Shown here piece after piece: positions 35,491 through 46,199 of a DNA stretch of 64,000 bases. Under the pieces are notes generated by a model that ran no database searches, was not told where the DNA came from, and saw nothing but the letters and a program-made list of their open reading frames with translations. Location of the stretch: positions 193,501 through 257,500 of the forward strand of contig JAOTOL010001460.1 in the NCBI GenBank assembly GCA_034440575.1. Reading direction: 5' to 3'. The first letter of the stretch is position 1; every line of letters begins with the position of its first letter. Position numbers and translations under genes: made by a program. This stretch comes from Imbricaverruca yamaguchii. Taxonomy: Eukaryota > Arthropoda > Thecostraca > Neoverrucidae.

Positions 35491-36246
35491 TCCTGGAAAA
35501 TCTTAACCCATTTCTTTGTTTTTTTATCCCCTTGGTAGAGTGAAATTAATCCCAATGAGTAGCAACATGGAAACTACCAAATTGACGTTTTGCGTACATT
35601 TTATGCGTCAGTTTGTGATTTTAGTACTAAAAAGAAGGCAGTGAAATGGATGCCGGCCGTGAAAAAGAAGTGTCCTATTTCGAGGGTTTTTCCACGAACT
35701 GTACGAAAATTACGTACGGTCATCGCGATTTCGTAGATTTGTGGGTTTATACATTTGCGAAGCTGGAGTCTTGAAATTTGCGGCAAATTTGCGACAGCTT
35801 CGTACCGTCGTATTTTGTTCAGATGACCGTGAAGCAGGGCCGGAGCCGCGCAGTGCGCCCCGACACTCAGCACTCTGCTCGGCGCGCCGGCGATGCGAAC
35901 ACACTCTAACCAGGTCAGCCAGGCATTGGCCTTAGGTTTTATCGGGCATGGCGAAAGTGCGGCCGGCAGCCGAGCGACGGGCGCGGCGTCTCACTTTCCT
36001 GGCAGCGGCGGCGTGCCTACGGCCGGCATGAGTCAGCATGGGACGGCGCCGAGCCCCGCGTGCGCCGCGCGGACGTGTCACGACGCCGGGCGCCGCTGTT
36101 TATCCGGCCGGGCATCGTGTGGACCGCAGAGGGGTGCGGCAGATGCGGCCCGGTTCAGCTGTCGGCCGTCGGCCGCCGTCTGCCGGCGCACTTTGATGGC
36201 TGCCTCTGCGTTACCACGGCCGACTCCGCATTACCATGCCAGACTG
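35491..36246. other. Sequence rising into a CpG-rich patch
   Basis: 35850-36200 is CpG-dense and has frames of 85-124 codons without recognised domains. The rest is ordinary sequence. Confidence 0.4.
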
Positions 36247-36330
36247 GCGTCTCACAGTTGTGTCTGACCCTGTATTCCACAGTTGTGTCTGACCCTGGTT
36301 GCCACAGTCGTGTCTGACCCTGGTTTCTCT
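36247..36330. repeat. ~26-bp tandem repeat, about three units
   Basis: CACAGTTGTGTCTGACCCTG recurs at 26-27-bp spacing with few changes. It ends at TGTGTGTTGCAG, a plausible splice acceptor. Confidence 0.9.
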
Positions 36331-36439
36331 GTGTGTTGCAGTAAGATCTCGGAGGCTGACACGGCATCCTTCAAGATACCGACAGGTTAGCGTGCACTGT
36401 GGGTGTGTGCTTAATGCGGCCGTCTGCAGAATGCTCATG

Positions 36440-36750
36440 CGGCATACAGCTGCCGACATACTGGTCATACGGCCTACAGCCTACAGACTGGTATCACACC
36501 CTGCAAGCTACATACTAATCACACGGCCTACACCCTGCAGACTGGTCACGCGGCCTACAGCCTGCATACTGGTCACACGGCCTACAGCGTGCAGACTTGT
36601 CACACGGTATACAGCCTACAGACTAGTCACACGGTCTACAGCCTACCGACTGGTCACACGACTTGCGTCATACAGACTAGTCACACGGTATACAGCCTAC
36701 TGACTAGTCGCACGGCATACAACCTGTATACTGGTGACACGACCTACAGC
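36440..36750. repeat. 27-bp array (CACACGGCCTACAGCCTGCA)
   Basis: About eleven units of CACACGGCCTACAGCCTGCA plus ACTGGT-type ends, diverged at the margins. Its length is a multiple of three, so frames of up to 134 codons run through it. Confidence 0.9.
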
Positions 36751-37611
36751 ATCAGCTCTTGGCTTCTAGTCACAGTGCGGCGAGTATTACACGATAAACA
36801 CAGCCTTCTCATCTCAGGAGGTAGCTTTACTCAATAAGTCCCGATACATTGCATCAGGGGCAAAAGCCCTACGTTTTGATTATACGCTGTCGTCCAGTAA
36901 GATATCAATAGACTTCGGAAATTAAAAAACTGATATCACCGCGAAGAGGCATTCCTCCTCACCAATGCAGACCAATATTTTTACGACCTTGTCCTCTTGC
37001 GATATGTGGGCTGTGTATTTGTATGCGATGGTGAGAAATGCCTATGCATTGCACTCGTGCGTTTAGTTTTAAATTTCCGTCCCATTTCTAGTTGCGCTTC
37101 ATCTGATGATGGCTTAGTACCCTAGCCTAGCGTTTTATTTTTTTCCCATTGATGCAATATTTTCGGACCTGCTCACAATAAATACTCTCTTGGGATACAG
37201 ACGGTTATGTTCATCGTATATTAGTTTCCGCATTAACATACTCGATGGACGGAAATGCATTATGGAGTACCTGCTGAAGCAACTTGGTTGTAATTTGTAG
37301 GTAGATAGTACGGTGTTGGTAATCACCGCCGAAGAAGTAAACAAATTGGCTAACAACAGGAAACAGCCGTCTGGACAAGTAGATCGAAGTCCACCCCTTC
37401 GAAATGTTAAATCATCGAAGCAAAGCATCATGAGTTGGGTGAGAAGACATAGTGACACAGGTCGTTCGAAGTGCCTGATTTTGGAGACCTCAACATGGAC
37501 AAAGTTAAGCTGAGGTTATGCGAAAACGGATGGTTTAAAACATCGTTTGAAGAAACTGATCCAGTTTTACGTTGACAGCTCTAGTCAAATTAAAAGAAAG
37601 GAGTTTCTTAC
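36751..37611. other. Sequence without a confident gene
   Basis: The plus-strand frame ending at 37513 and the opposing minus frame 37135-37458 both look moderately protein-like, which weakens either. A donor-like GTGAGA at 37439 is the only splice signal noticed. Confidence 0.35.
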
Positions 37612-37795
37612 GATGGACCATCCCAACATTTCCTCCAAATTATAATCAATCACGTTCAGGAAAATGGACTTGCGGTTATCCTCAGAACAGCCTGACGTGC
37701 GATCACCCCGAGCCCAGTTCGTTTCTTTCCATTCAACGCCATTGACCTGCCGCTGCGGTTTGACAATCCTGTGGTGATTATAGCTCTCACGTCCC
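37612..37795 (-). CDS. Candidate internal exon, unknown protein (tentative)
   Basis: On the minus strand an acceptor (GATCTGCAG) precedes 184 bp of open sequence that ends at a consensus donor, ATC|GTAAGA. The exon would begin with the last base of a codon and then hold exactly 61 codons. The predicted segment is hydrophilic with balanced composition, contains two tryptophans in its middle (WKETNW) and ends NVIDYNLEEMLGWSI. No family is recognised and no partner exons were found, so chance remains likely. Confidence 0.22.
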
Positions 37796-37954
37796 CTGCA
37801 GATCGTCTGTATCGTGTCTCGATTTCCTATGGTCTCTGAAATCTGCATGTCTATCAAGCTGGCGGCTGTCCGTACCGCGGTTTGGTTTCTGTTATGTTGG
37901 GCAGTCTGGTTTTCTGATTCAGAGTTCTGCCTTTCTGACGCTGGACGGCAGACG

Positions 37955-38135
37955 AGTCTTATCCAGAGTCTGACCCTGACTGTCCTAAAGTATAACTAAT
38001 GAGTCTGATGTGGAGTTTGACCCGTAAGTCTCACCTGGAGTCCGACCGGTGTCTGACCTGTGAATATAATCCGGAGTCTGACCCGGAGTCTGCCCGGTGA
38101 TTTTGACATGGAGTCTGACCCGGAGTTTCATCCGC
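37955..38135. repeat. Degenerate ~12-bp repeat (GGAGTCTGACCC)
   Basis: Repeated GAGTCTGACC(C/T) words with frequent one- or two-base changes and variable spacing. Confidence 0.75.
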
Positions 38136-39289
38136 TCGCAGCTGCCGGACGGTCGGAGACGAGCGATTGCCGAGCAGGTACGCCGGTTTTTGTTCCGGGA
38201 ACCGCCAAGGGCTCCGGCCCTGATTCGGGCGGTGATTCAGCTCAGCTCGACCCTGTGAGTCGCACGCTGCACCTTTCACATGCTGTACACCGGGCGCTGG
38301 CGTGACACTACCCGGCAGGTGGTGAGTGGGTGGCTGCAGCCAGAACGGAAGAGCCACGACGCCACGCGATGTTCAGAAGGCATTTTTGGAAGGAAGATTT
38401 ACCTCCTTGCAAATTATCTGATTTAGAATTGGCATTGTGCCGTTCATATGACCACGTTCTTTTTCCGTTATGCGATTCTGCTCACTTTCAATTGCATTTT
38501 TCATGACTTCGCCACAACACTATGCGCCTTAGATGATGGTGTGGTGCTGTGCAAAACGGAAAGCTAATTTCAGGTCTAATCGCAGCGAACATGAATATAT
38601 CACTAAAGAGAGAGCATACATCGGTTCCACTCGTTTAATGTGCTCTAGCGGGCCGTTTGTCTATCTCAGCGGACCGAAGCTAATGTGCTGCGTAACGGCC
38701 GTCGGCAAAATACAAATATGTGCTAATCTCCAGAAGCGGAAAGGGAGCAACTGCATTCAGTTGTTTCACAGTTCATAGTTTACCGAAAAATACGCCAAAA
38801 GTTGATCAACATAGATAATGAATAGATAATGGTAGTTATTTCCCGTGCAAGAAAAAACGATGGCATCAACCGCCTCGGGACCGTGCGATAATTTACATAA
38901 ATGCATTGCTACTTCAAGTTTGAATCTCATTTTTAGATTTCACATCGCAAGCCATCTCTGGCTAGTAATCACCAAAATGAACTCATTGGCTGACGCACGT
39001 TTTTCCAATCAATACTGAAATGTGATGAACAGGTAGGCTTCCAGTACGAAGAGTGGTAGTACGCTGGTGCATTTGACTTTTTATCATTTATCAGATGCGC
39101 AATTTTTTGCGACTATTTGTGACAAATCGCGCAAAGGAAATGATTAGCGAAACACCACCTTGATTCTATATGAAATGTTGTCTTCCTGGAAATAAAGACT
39201 GTTGCCACGAAACACGATCTCGGATCGCTGGTCTTCATTCATCTCTAGCCAGCCACTTCGAGATCGCCCTGTGTGGTAAAAAGTAATAG
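38136..39289. other. Sequence without recognisable genes
   Basis: AT-leaning, no array and no supported exon. Confidence 0.45.
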
Positions 39290-39342
39290 TTTTTTGGGGG
39301 TGGGATGAAGTGGGGGTGGGGTGGGGGTGGGTTGGGGGAAAT
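39290..39342. repeat. G-rich (GGGGGTG)n tract
   Basis: Repeated runs of four to six G separated by T or A, a strong G-quadruplex candidate on the plus strand. Confidence 0.9.
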
Positions 39343-41929
39343 ACTTTGTCAATCCCTAATCGCGGATGGGAGGGATGCAGCCTCTCTCCGATGGATTTGC
39401 TCTCGCAACCACGTGCAAAGCATCAAACACATAACCGTGCAGACATAACAAACGGACGGGCTGCTATTTTGCTTCAGGGTGCAGCGACTGCGTTGATCAT
39501 TTTACGTCCAAAGCATACGTGAGAGAGGAGCGGTTGTGCCACCGGTGATGTGTCAGTCTGTTCTAAGAGGTTCAAAGTAATGTCGATGACTGCATCTCTA
39601 TCTGCAGCTGCTGCAGCCGCAGCTCTATCTCTGAATGCTCTCTTGTTTTCGCCGCCACCACTCCAGACACGGCGGCGGTCGCTTTGCGACTGTCGTGGCC
39701 GACTTTCTGTCCAGCGACGGTGGCCTCCGGTCTCGCGCGACGGCGACTGGGTGGGCTGGCTGACCTCTAATTAGCCTTATGGTTATAGCCGGCCCAGCCT
39801 TGTGGCCGCCACCAGCCGGACCGCCGCCGCGGCTTATCCGCTCCATAAAGCTGTGCGTCACAATCCGGCGTTCGGCTGGCCACAGCCAGCCGCGCGTGCG
39901 GAATGTTGAGGAGGCCGGCGATCGGGCGCAAACAGATGACGTCACGTTGGGCCGGCTGCGATGCGTGCAGACGACTGTCTGCAGTGGACGGATCGGGTGT
40001 GCCGGCCCGTCTCCCAGCGCGCGTCAGTCGCGTGAACAGTTGAATTGCTGGCTGGAGTCGACGTGCCCACCGCAGGTTTCGGATGCCGCTGCGATCGTCT
40101 GGCGCTGTCTTGTGCGTGTTTTCGGACTCGCATCGACGCGTGCTGGTGGCAGTGGGGTCACGCGTGAGGTCACGCCGGTAACGCACCACTTCGAGGATGG
40201 CTTGATGTCAAATGACGGGTTTGGTTTCGAATCTAAATGAAGCTTGAGATGCCGACAAAATGAATTGAATGAAAGCGCATGGAAAACGTGATTCAAAGCT
40301 CACATGGTTCCTGGGTACCGAGTTGAACCCACCATGCCTACCTGTTGCGGAGAGAACCAGTGATTGCACCTCAGTGAGTTTGCGTTAAGAACCGAAGCAG
40401 AGCTGAAGGACGACGACCTTACTTTCACAAGGCATGAGCTTGTGGGCTCAGGCGTATGCCTTGTGTACGCTTGGAGCTGTGGCAGAAGCACAGGTGTTGG
40501 CCCCACCATGCTGGAGGTGGCCTCCTCACACGTAGCTCGCCTGCGCCGAGGTCGGGGATTTTGTCGATCCGTTCCATTGATGGGCATATTACGACTCGAG
40601 CCATTGTGGATAATTATGGCTGTTCCTGAAACCGAGCCTGGCGTTGGTCTTACCTGATGGAGCGGGATTAGTCACTACCCTGTACTCTACACAGCAGTGA
40701 AACGCCAATACAGATGGTGTTCCAGAATCGTGGTTGTTTTACGATGCTTTCTAAACCAGAATCAGCTTCTCCGAAACTATCTCGTAGTATGCTATTGATG
40801 GTACCGGAACTACATCCTGACTAGAGAAGAGCCCAGACTCGGTTTCATAAAGAGGCACGGACCTTGCACACGAGCCTTGGAATGGCTGGTTTTTGTTGTG
40901 CGTGGTCAGGGCGCCGGCAAATAGCAGGCCTTCCTGTATCACTCAGCACGGGGGTGATTTTCTGACTGCCAAGGCCAATGGCGCAACATGCAAGTCAGCT
41001 CCTTGAGTTTGTCCTGATGCAGTGGCAAAAACACCCCCGCCACTTTTTGTCGCGTGTTGTCTGCAAGGCAATGCAGATGCTGTTGTATCATGCTTGATAA
41101 TTGTGTAAGACATGACGCAGCGCACCGACCGCTATTCAATGCGGTGGCTATTCGCTTCAAATCGATTTGCACGATGTTGTTCGCGGTGTATATCTCTGGA
41201 ATTCCAAATATTCCTATAGAACTGCTCGATCGATAACAACCCTTGTGCGGATGCCGGAACTGTTTGTCTTCGAGTCAACGGTTTTATCGATGCAACAAAC
41301 AACCAGCGCAGGCGGCCGGCGCCCTGCAACTCCCGCACCAACGTTGGCTCTTTCTCTGCATTCGCATTGCATCAGATTGAAGATAGCTGTTGATAGCAGT
41401 GCACTTTAAACGGCTGCAGTCGATGGTCGGTGTTAACACCTCAACGCCTCGTATGCCTGCGTCGCTGACGTCATGCACTGGCTGGCCGACCTCCGTTCTG
41501 TGAGCAGCATTCGAACGTCATTTGAATACGTCACAGAGTCCAGCTGGCGCCGGCCGCGAACAATTCATCTCCGGCGAAATGTGTCATTTAAACGGAGCCT
41601 AATCAATGGGCAGAGGACAGCATTTAGATGTGTGTCACGCTCGACGCGTCACGAGCCGGGGCGCGTCACCTTGGACGGGCCGCGGCGCGTGCGCCTACCC
41701 CAGTATCAAAGGAGACCAATTACATCTGGCTTCTGCACTATTTAGCTGTTAGTCATTAGGCAGCATTAGACGGGTGCCGGTCGATTTTTCACCCACGTAT
41801 AATTGCCCATGCTGAATGCCCGGTTCAGGAGGCAAATTAGATCGCCGGCTGCCCCTCGTGCGGCTGGGATCGATGCTCAATCACAAAACTGAGCAAATAA
41901 ATCAAACTCTGGCAGTACGGCTGTGCGTG
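39343..41929. other. Mixed sequence with a GC island, no confident gene
   Basis: 39640-40200 is CpG-rich with overlapping frames of 106-153 codons. A plus frame at 40364-40657 and a minus frame at 40300-40587 overlap antisense, and both look weakly protein-like. TGACGTCA occurs at 39937-39944 and 41466-41473. Nothing is firm enough to call. Confidence 0.4.
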
Positions 41930-42216
41930 GGCGGCCCCGGCCCCGGCCCCCGGCCCTCCCGTCCTCGACCCCGGCCCCGGCCCCGACCCCGGCCCCGGCC
42001 CCGGCCCCGGCCCCGGCCCCGGCCCCGGCCCCGGCCCCGACCCCGGCCCCGACCCCGTCCCGTCCCGTCCCCGTCCCCGGCCCAGGCCCAGGCCCAGGCC
42101 CCAGCCCCGGCCCCGCCCAGGCCCCGGCCCAGCCCTGGCCCGACCCCGGCCCCGGCCCAGGCCCCGGCCCGGTCCCGGCCCCGGCCCCGGCCCCGTCCCC
42201 GGCCCAGGCCCTGGCC
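41930..42216. repeat. (GGCCCC)n hexanucleotide tract
   Basis: About 280 bp of GGCCCC repeats, pure for long stretches at 41935-42050 and then interspersed with GACCCC, GTCCCC and GGCCCA variants. On the minus strand this is GGGGCC, the same hexanucleotide as in human C9orf72. Stop-free frames on both strands would read Pro-Arg, Pro-Ala, Gly-Pro or Gly-Ala dipeptides (for example 41816-42571 plus). Whether it is transcribed is unknown. Confidence 0.97.
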
Positions 42217-42394
42217 ACGCCGCTCCAGCCGCCCCGATCGCCTGCTGGATCAGCAGATATCGGCACAAATGGCAGCTGGCGACCTGAGTACGACTGTCAC
42301 AGTCGGAGGGATGCCCGACACTGATCTGTCCGGCGGCGCCTCCGCCCTCGAGCGTCGTCGCCCTCCTCACACCAGCCCTCGTCCACTGGGACAG

Positions 42395-42533
42395 TTGCAG
42401 CCGATTGTGAAGGGGACGCGTGCATTTGCTGAGCAACTCTCAAGGGCTGGGATGGTAGAGGCGTTTCCTGGGTGTGATGTCAACATGTGGAAAAGTGGAG
42501 GATCCAGCAAGCTGGTGTTGGATAAACCCAAAT
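42395..42533 (+). CDS. Candidate exon 1 of a spliced pair (tentative)
   Basis: Follows an acceptor-like CCACTGGGACAG and is open without repeats through LQPIVKGTRAFAEQL and onwards, ending KPK plus one base before a consensus donor GTGAGT at 42534. Composition is balanced, unlike the Pro-Arg reading of the tract just upstream, with which it shares a frame. No domain is recognised. Confidence 0.25.
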
Positions 42534-42662
42534 GTGAGTGGTGTTCTGGTGTACCACGGTACCGGACATGAGCTAAGCATGCTCAGAATAAGTCTACAAG
42601 TATTAATTCCAGACGATTAATTTCAACGACAATGTGTTCTACCTTTTGTCCTTCCCTTCCAG

Positions 42663-42859
42663 CCAACCAGGCAGCGGGTACCAGACAGATTCCGCGAGTG
42701 AAACACTCCTTGAGATGCCAATATGTTTTTCCTGGACATGCCGAATTAGTGGTCAAGGACATATATGGATGCGCAAGGGCAGGAGTGCAGTGGCGAAGAA
42801 GTTACATGACAGTGGCGAAAACAACCTGCTCTTATGCGATCAAAAATATTTATATGTAA
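42663..42859 (+). CDS. Candidate exon 2 of a spliced pair, with stop codon (tentative)
   Basis: Begins after a strong polypyrimidine acceptor (CCTTTTGTCCTTCCCTTCCAG, AG at 42661-42662), giving a 129-bp intron from 42534. The one base carried from the previous exon joins the first two here to restore the frame, which then stays open for 65 further codons to a TAA at 42857-42859. The segment is basic and tyrosine/cysteine-containing (VVKDIYGCARAGVQWRRSY). No family is recognised. Phase agreement and signal quality are the only support. Confidence 0.25.
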
Positions 42860-43196
42860 AATGATCATCTTCACCCAGAAACCCTTGTCCATTGAATGCA
42901 TAAAAATGAACATCAATGGAAAAAAATTGCGATGTTGCAGCTAGCCTCCAGCGTTTGTATTTTTCACTCCCCATGGGTGCGGTATTCAAAATGGTTTAGA
43001 ATCGCTGACAGCATTGAGCCATCGAGGGAAAGAAGAATGGTTTTGGTTTCCAAATCATTTTGAGACTTCAACTTTTTGTTTTGTTTCCGAGAGCAAGTGG
43101 CAAACACCGTTAACAGATTTTACCCTACCTATTTTCATATCACATCGTGAGATCACAGCAGCTTCCCAATAGTTCCAAGTAGGAACAACGAGCACG
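42860..43196. other. Sequence without recognisable features
   Basis: AT-rich interval. No clear AATAAA closely follows the candidate stop codon at 42857. No repeat is seen. Confidence 0.4.
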
Positions 43197-43433
43197 TCAA
43201 AATGTGACTGCCAACGTCACAGCTTTCCCCATCGCCATAATGTGACTGCCAACGTCACAGTCCTCCCCATCGCCATAATGTGACTGCCAACGTCACAGTC
43301 CTCCCCATCGCCATAATGTGACTGCCAACGTCACAGTCCTCCCCATCGCCATAATGTGACTGCCAACGTCACAGTCCTCCCCGTCGCCATAATGCGACTG
43401 CCAACGTCACAGTCCTCCCCATCGTTATAATGA
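43197..43433. repeat. 38-bp array with internal inverted repeat
   Basis: Six units of AATGTGACTGCCAACGTCAC plus AGTCCTCCCCATCGCCAT. Each holds GTGAC and GTCAC as a perfect 5-bp inverted pair around a 7-nt loop, so single strands could form a row of small hairpins. The first unit differs (CAGCTTTC) and the last two carry single changes. Confidence 0.97.
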
Positions 43434-43656
43434 TCGGTTAGCGCTCGACGCACCAATTTCTGTTGAATGAGAGCATCGCGTCCGAATTAGAGCGTGACCA
43501 TCTTCCTTCTGTGCACACCCGCCGAGTGTACCGCACAGATTGACATGCGCCGCCGTTATCGATGACAGCGCCCGGCTGTTTGATCAACGATAATACGTTC
43601 TGATCTATTTCGGTGCGTCACGTGCCAGGAAGCCGAGGTCGCGCCGTGCCTAGAAG

Positions 43657-43773
43657 ATGGCTGTCCGCCGAGGAGATGCCTCGCAGGCGCGCCTTCGTCG
43701 CTTCACCACGTGGCCTTCGGGCATACAACCCTTCCTGCGGGGCCATTTCCATCAGAATGTGTGCACCAGGAAG
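43657..43773 (+). CDS. Candidate first coding exon, unknown protein (tentative)
   Basis: An ATG in strong context (A at -3, G at +4) with an in-frame TAG six bases upstream opens 39 codons, starting MAVRRGDASQARLRRFTTWP, to a donor CAGGAAG|GTGAGC at 43774. A possible acceptor, CCATTCAG, ends at 43876 and joins in phase 0 to EFVKELLSD, which then meets a stop. Unspliced, the frame ends at 43827 after 56 codons. No family is recognised. The segment has a basic, DNA-binding-like character, which is inference only. Confidence 0.25.
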
Positions 43774-43819
43774 GTGAGCTGCTCCGCGTTACTCCTCTCA
43801 ATGGCGGAATCGAGCGAAA

Positions 43820-44027
43820 ATGTCTGAAATCGGGAAGCTTTCAAGACGTGTTTTATCTGCCCGGTTGGCCATTCAGGAGTTTGTGAAGGAGCTGCTGAGC
43901 GACAGCGGCGGATCTCGGCGACCTCTCCGATGAAGAATTTACCGTTGATCTGAATCTGTCAAAAACGGGGTTCGGTAGGGACGAGCCCCTTCCCACGGGT
44001 CGCCATTGCATCCCCAATAAATACTGA
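43820..44027 (+). pseudogene. Broken ORF with transposase-like N-terminus (tentative)
   Basis: An ATG with A at -3 opens 37 codons containing RLAIQEFVKELLSDSGG and then hits TGA at 43931. Shifting the frame by one base near 43905 continues as acidic sequence DLGDLSDEEFTVDLN to a stop at 44025. A short helix-forming start followed by Ser/Asp/Glu-rich sequence is typical of the N-termini of piggyBac-type transposases. The catalytic domain is absent here, so the assignment is weak. The single shift suggests a decayed copy. Confidence 0.25.
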
Positions 44028-44039
44028 CCCCGTTTCTAG

Positions 44040-44720
44040 CCGTGCCCGACGCAACCCGTCCAGCTGAGGCGAGCATTCCTGGTGCGTTGCGCAAGTGCGC
44101 GTCTACTTCGGTCGGCGTCGGTGGATGCCGGCTGGCGACGGCTGGCGACGGCAGGCTACGGCTGGCGACGGCTGGCGACGGCAGGCGACGGCTGGCGACG
44201 GCGGGTCACAGGTGGACTTTGGCCGACCAGTCAGCCGGCCGGGGGTCCACCACACGGCACGGCGGCGCCGGACGCGCCGCACGCGGCTGCCGGCCGCCGT
44301 GACCCATTTAGCGGCTGGCCGGCGGCCATGTTGGCCCGACACCCGAGCCACGCACGTGCGTGCGCGGTGACAGCGCGGCGGCGATGAGCGCGCGCGGCCA
44401 GCCGACGCGAGAGCTTGCGGCCAGGGCCGGCGCCGCCCGCCCATCACAACAATGCCGGTGCGCGGCCCGTGTGAGGGACACATGGAAGTGGCCGACAACA
44501 AACGCCAAACTCGGCGGACGCTTGTTGCCGCGGTTGGGGTCGCGTACGTCAGTGACTGGCGGCAAGGTCGGCGCGGCGCGGCCGACGCTCGCTCGCGCCG
44601 ACACGGCCCACGCGGCGCACCGTTATGCGCTCGCGTGCGTGTTGACGCAGCACGGAAATAACGCCGCACACTGCACCGTCAAACGCGCCGCGGCGCCGCT
44701 GCCTGCCAATGCCGCCCGAT
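44040..44720. other. CpG island
   Basis: CpG-dense DNA containing the 10-bp array at 44128-44210. Frames of 86-194 codons overlap in all directions. No domain was recognised, and a promoter role would be inference from composition only. Confidence 0.45.
44128..44210. repeat. 10-bp array (GGCTGGCGAC)n
   Basis: About eight units with GGCAGGCGAC and GGCAGGCTAC variants, inside the 44040-44720 CpG island. Confidence 0.95.
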
Positions 44721-45239
44721 TGCCTGCCAAGGTGTCTGTGGAGGAACCTTGGCTGGTGGCGATCAGGTGTCAATTTTGCGCGAGGTTATTCCGTTCCGGG
44801 TCTTGTTTCACCCTCAATGTGGCTGGCCATGGTAATCAAACATTGCAATTCCGTTCATCCGTCACGCGAAAAATAGCAAGTAACGTAGTTTGCTCGCGTG
44901 CTATTAAAGTGCCGAACTTTCATTATCGCCATTTTCATATGTAGTCCAATTCAGATTATTGGGCTGGAAATAACTCGATGTGACCAGATAATTCCAAATA
45001 ACTAGGTGTTGCAAAGAAAGAGCCACCCGTTCAATTTCGCATACAAATATATGCCTCGATATGGGTGTTTTAGATCAAATCGTGAAGTATTTAGACTTAA
45101 TAAGAACTAAAATGGTCCACCCAGTTAAGTCTGTAAATGGAAGATATCAAAAGCCCGATAAAAAGACCCACCACAACCATCACCACTCCCTAAAGAAACC
45201 ATCCACCAACATCCCACATACCCATCAATGCCTGTCTAC
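44721..45239. other. Sequence without recognisable genes
   Basis: It turns AT-rich after 44780. The last ~180 bases may be the 3' untranslated part of the adjacent minus-strand LINE remnant, but I cannot show that. Confidence 0.35.
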
Positions 45240-46095
45240 CCTAGCTGTCTAGCCCTCTTCCCTTGATCCCTCCTAATACGTGTGGATTGAATTTCTTACC
45301 AATACTTTTCAAACTGGATCCATGCCTGCTTAAAGTGGTCTGTGTCATGCACACTTACTTAACATAAATATCACCCCGTCCATCACAAATTAGAACTCAA
45401 CAACAATAATTTCCTATCTAAAAAAATTGCCTATTCCACTGATCAACAACCCTTTGACTGAAGACCAGTTGTCGCTTAACTGTTCTACACCCTCAACTTG
45501 TCTAACCGAAATTGGTGACCCTATGTAATACTCTAAACCGAAGAGCTTCATTCAAATTGACCTGATCTAACCCTTTAGCAATTTTGTACATTTTAATCAT
45601 GCTCCCACTTAAACCCCAATAGAGTAGATATCTAATGCCATAACCTCTCCTCCATATTCTAAGTTGCCTATTCCAATGATGAGTCTACCGGCTTTGCGCT
45701 GTACTATTTCTAGCATGTCTATATCTTTTTTCTAGGTAGGAGCTCCATGCTTGTACAGAATATTCCAAGATAGGTCGCACATATGCTAAGTACAGTTTTG
45801 TCTTCTTCATAACACTTTAAGGTCTTTTGAAACCAACACACCTAGGTCTCTTTCCTCTTCAATAACATCCAGTTCCATCCCTCCCAATGTATATCTGAAA
45901 GTATCACCTCCAGACCCCAGATGCATACCCTTACACTTATCATAGTTGAAAGACATCTGCCATTGATCAGCCCACTTTTTTAACCCTCCAAGTCTAGTTT
46001 AATTTTATCATTTTGATTACGACTGTTAGCCACTCTTACTAGCTTCATGTCATCAGCAAATTTGAACACTCCATCCCTAGGTACGGATTGGGGCT
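45240..46095 (-). mobile_element. CR1/Jockey-type LINE reverse transcriptase remnant
   Basis: Read on the minus strand from 46095 downwards, translation gives GVFKFADDMKLVRVANS, the catalytic FADD box of non-LTR reverse transcriptases. After interruptions it gives WADQWQMSFNYDKCKGMHLG, ERDLGVLVSKDLK, a segment resembling LEYSVQAWS and, near 45450, FSQRVVDQWN. These blocks and their order are those of the RT palm/thumb and C-terminal region of CR1/L2/Jockey-clade LINEs, which encode the polymerase for target-primed reverse transcription. Several stops and frameshifts show it is dead. The N-terminal RT and endonuclease are missing, cut off by the microsatellite at 46096. Confidence 0.9.
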
Positions 46096-46133
46096 ATCTA
46101 TCTATCTATCTATCTTTCTATCTATCCATCTAT

Positions 46134-46182
<49 letters not shown>
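46096..46182. repeat. (TATC)n-(TA)n microsatellite
   Basis: TATC tetranucleotides pass through CATC variants into about 20 TA dinucleotides. The run sits exactly at the 5' break of the LINE remnant. Confidence 0.97.
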
Positions 46183-46184
<2 letters not shown>

Positions 46185-46199
46185 TGTATATTTAAATTA

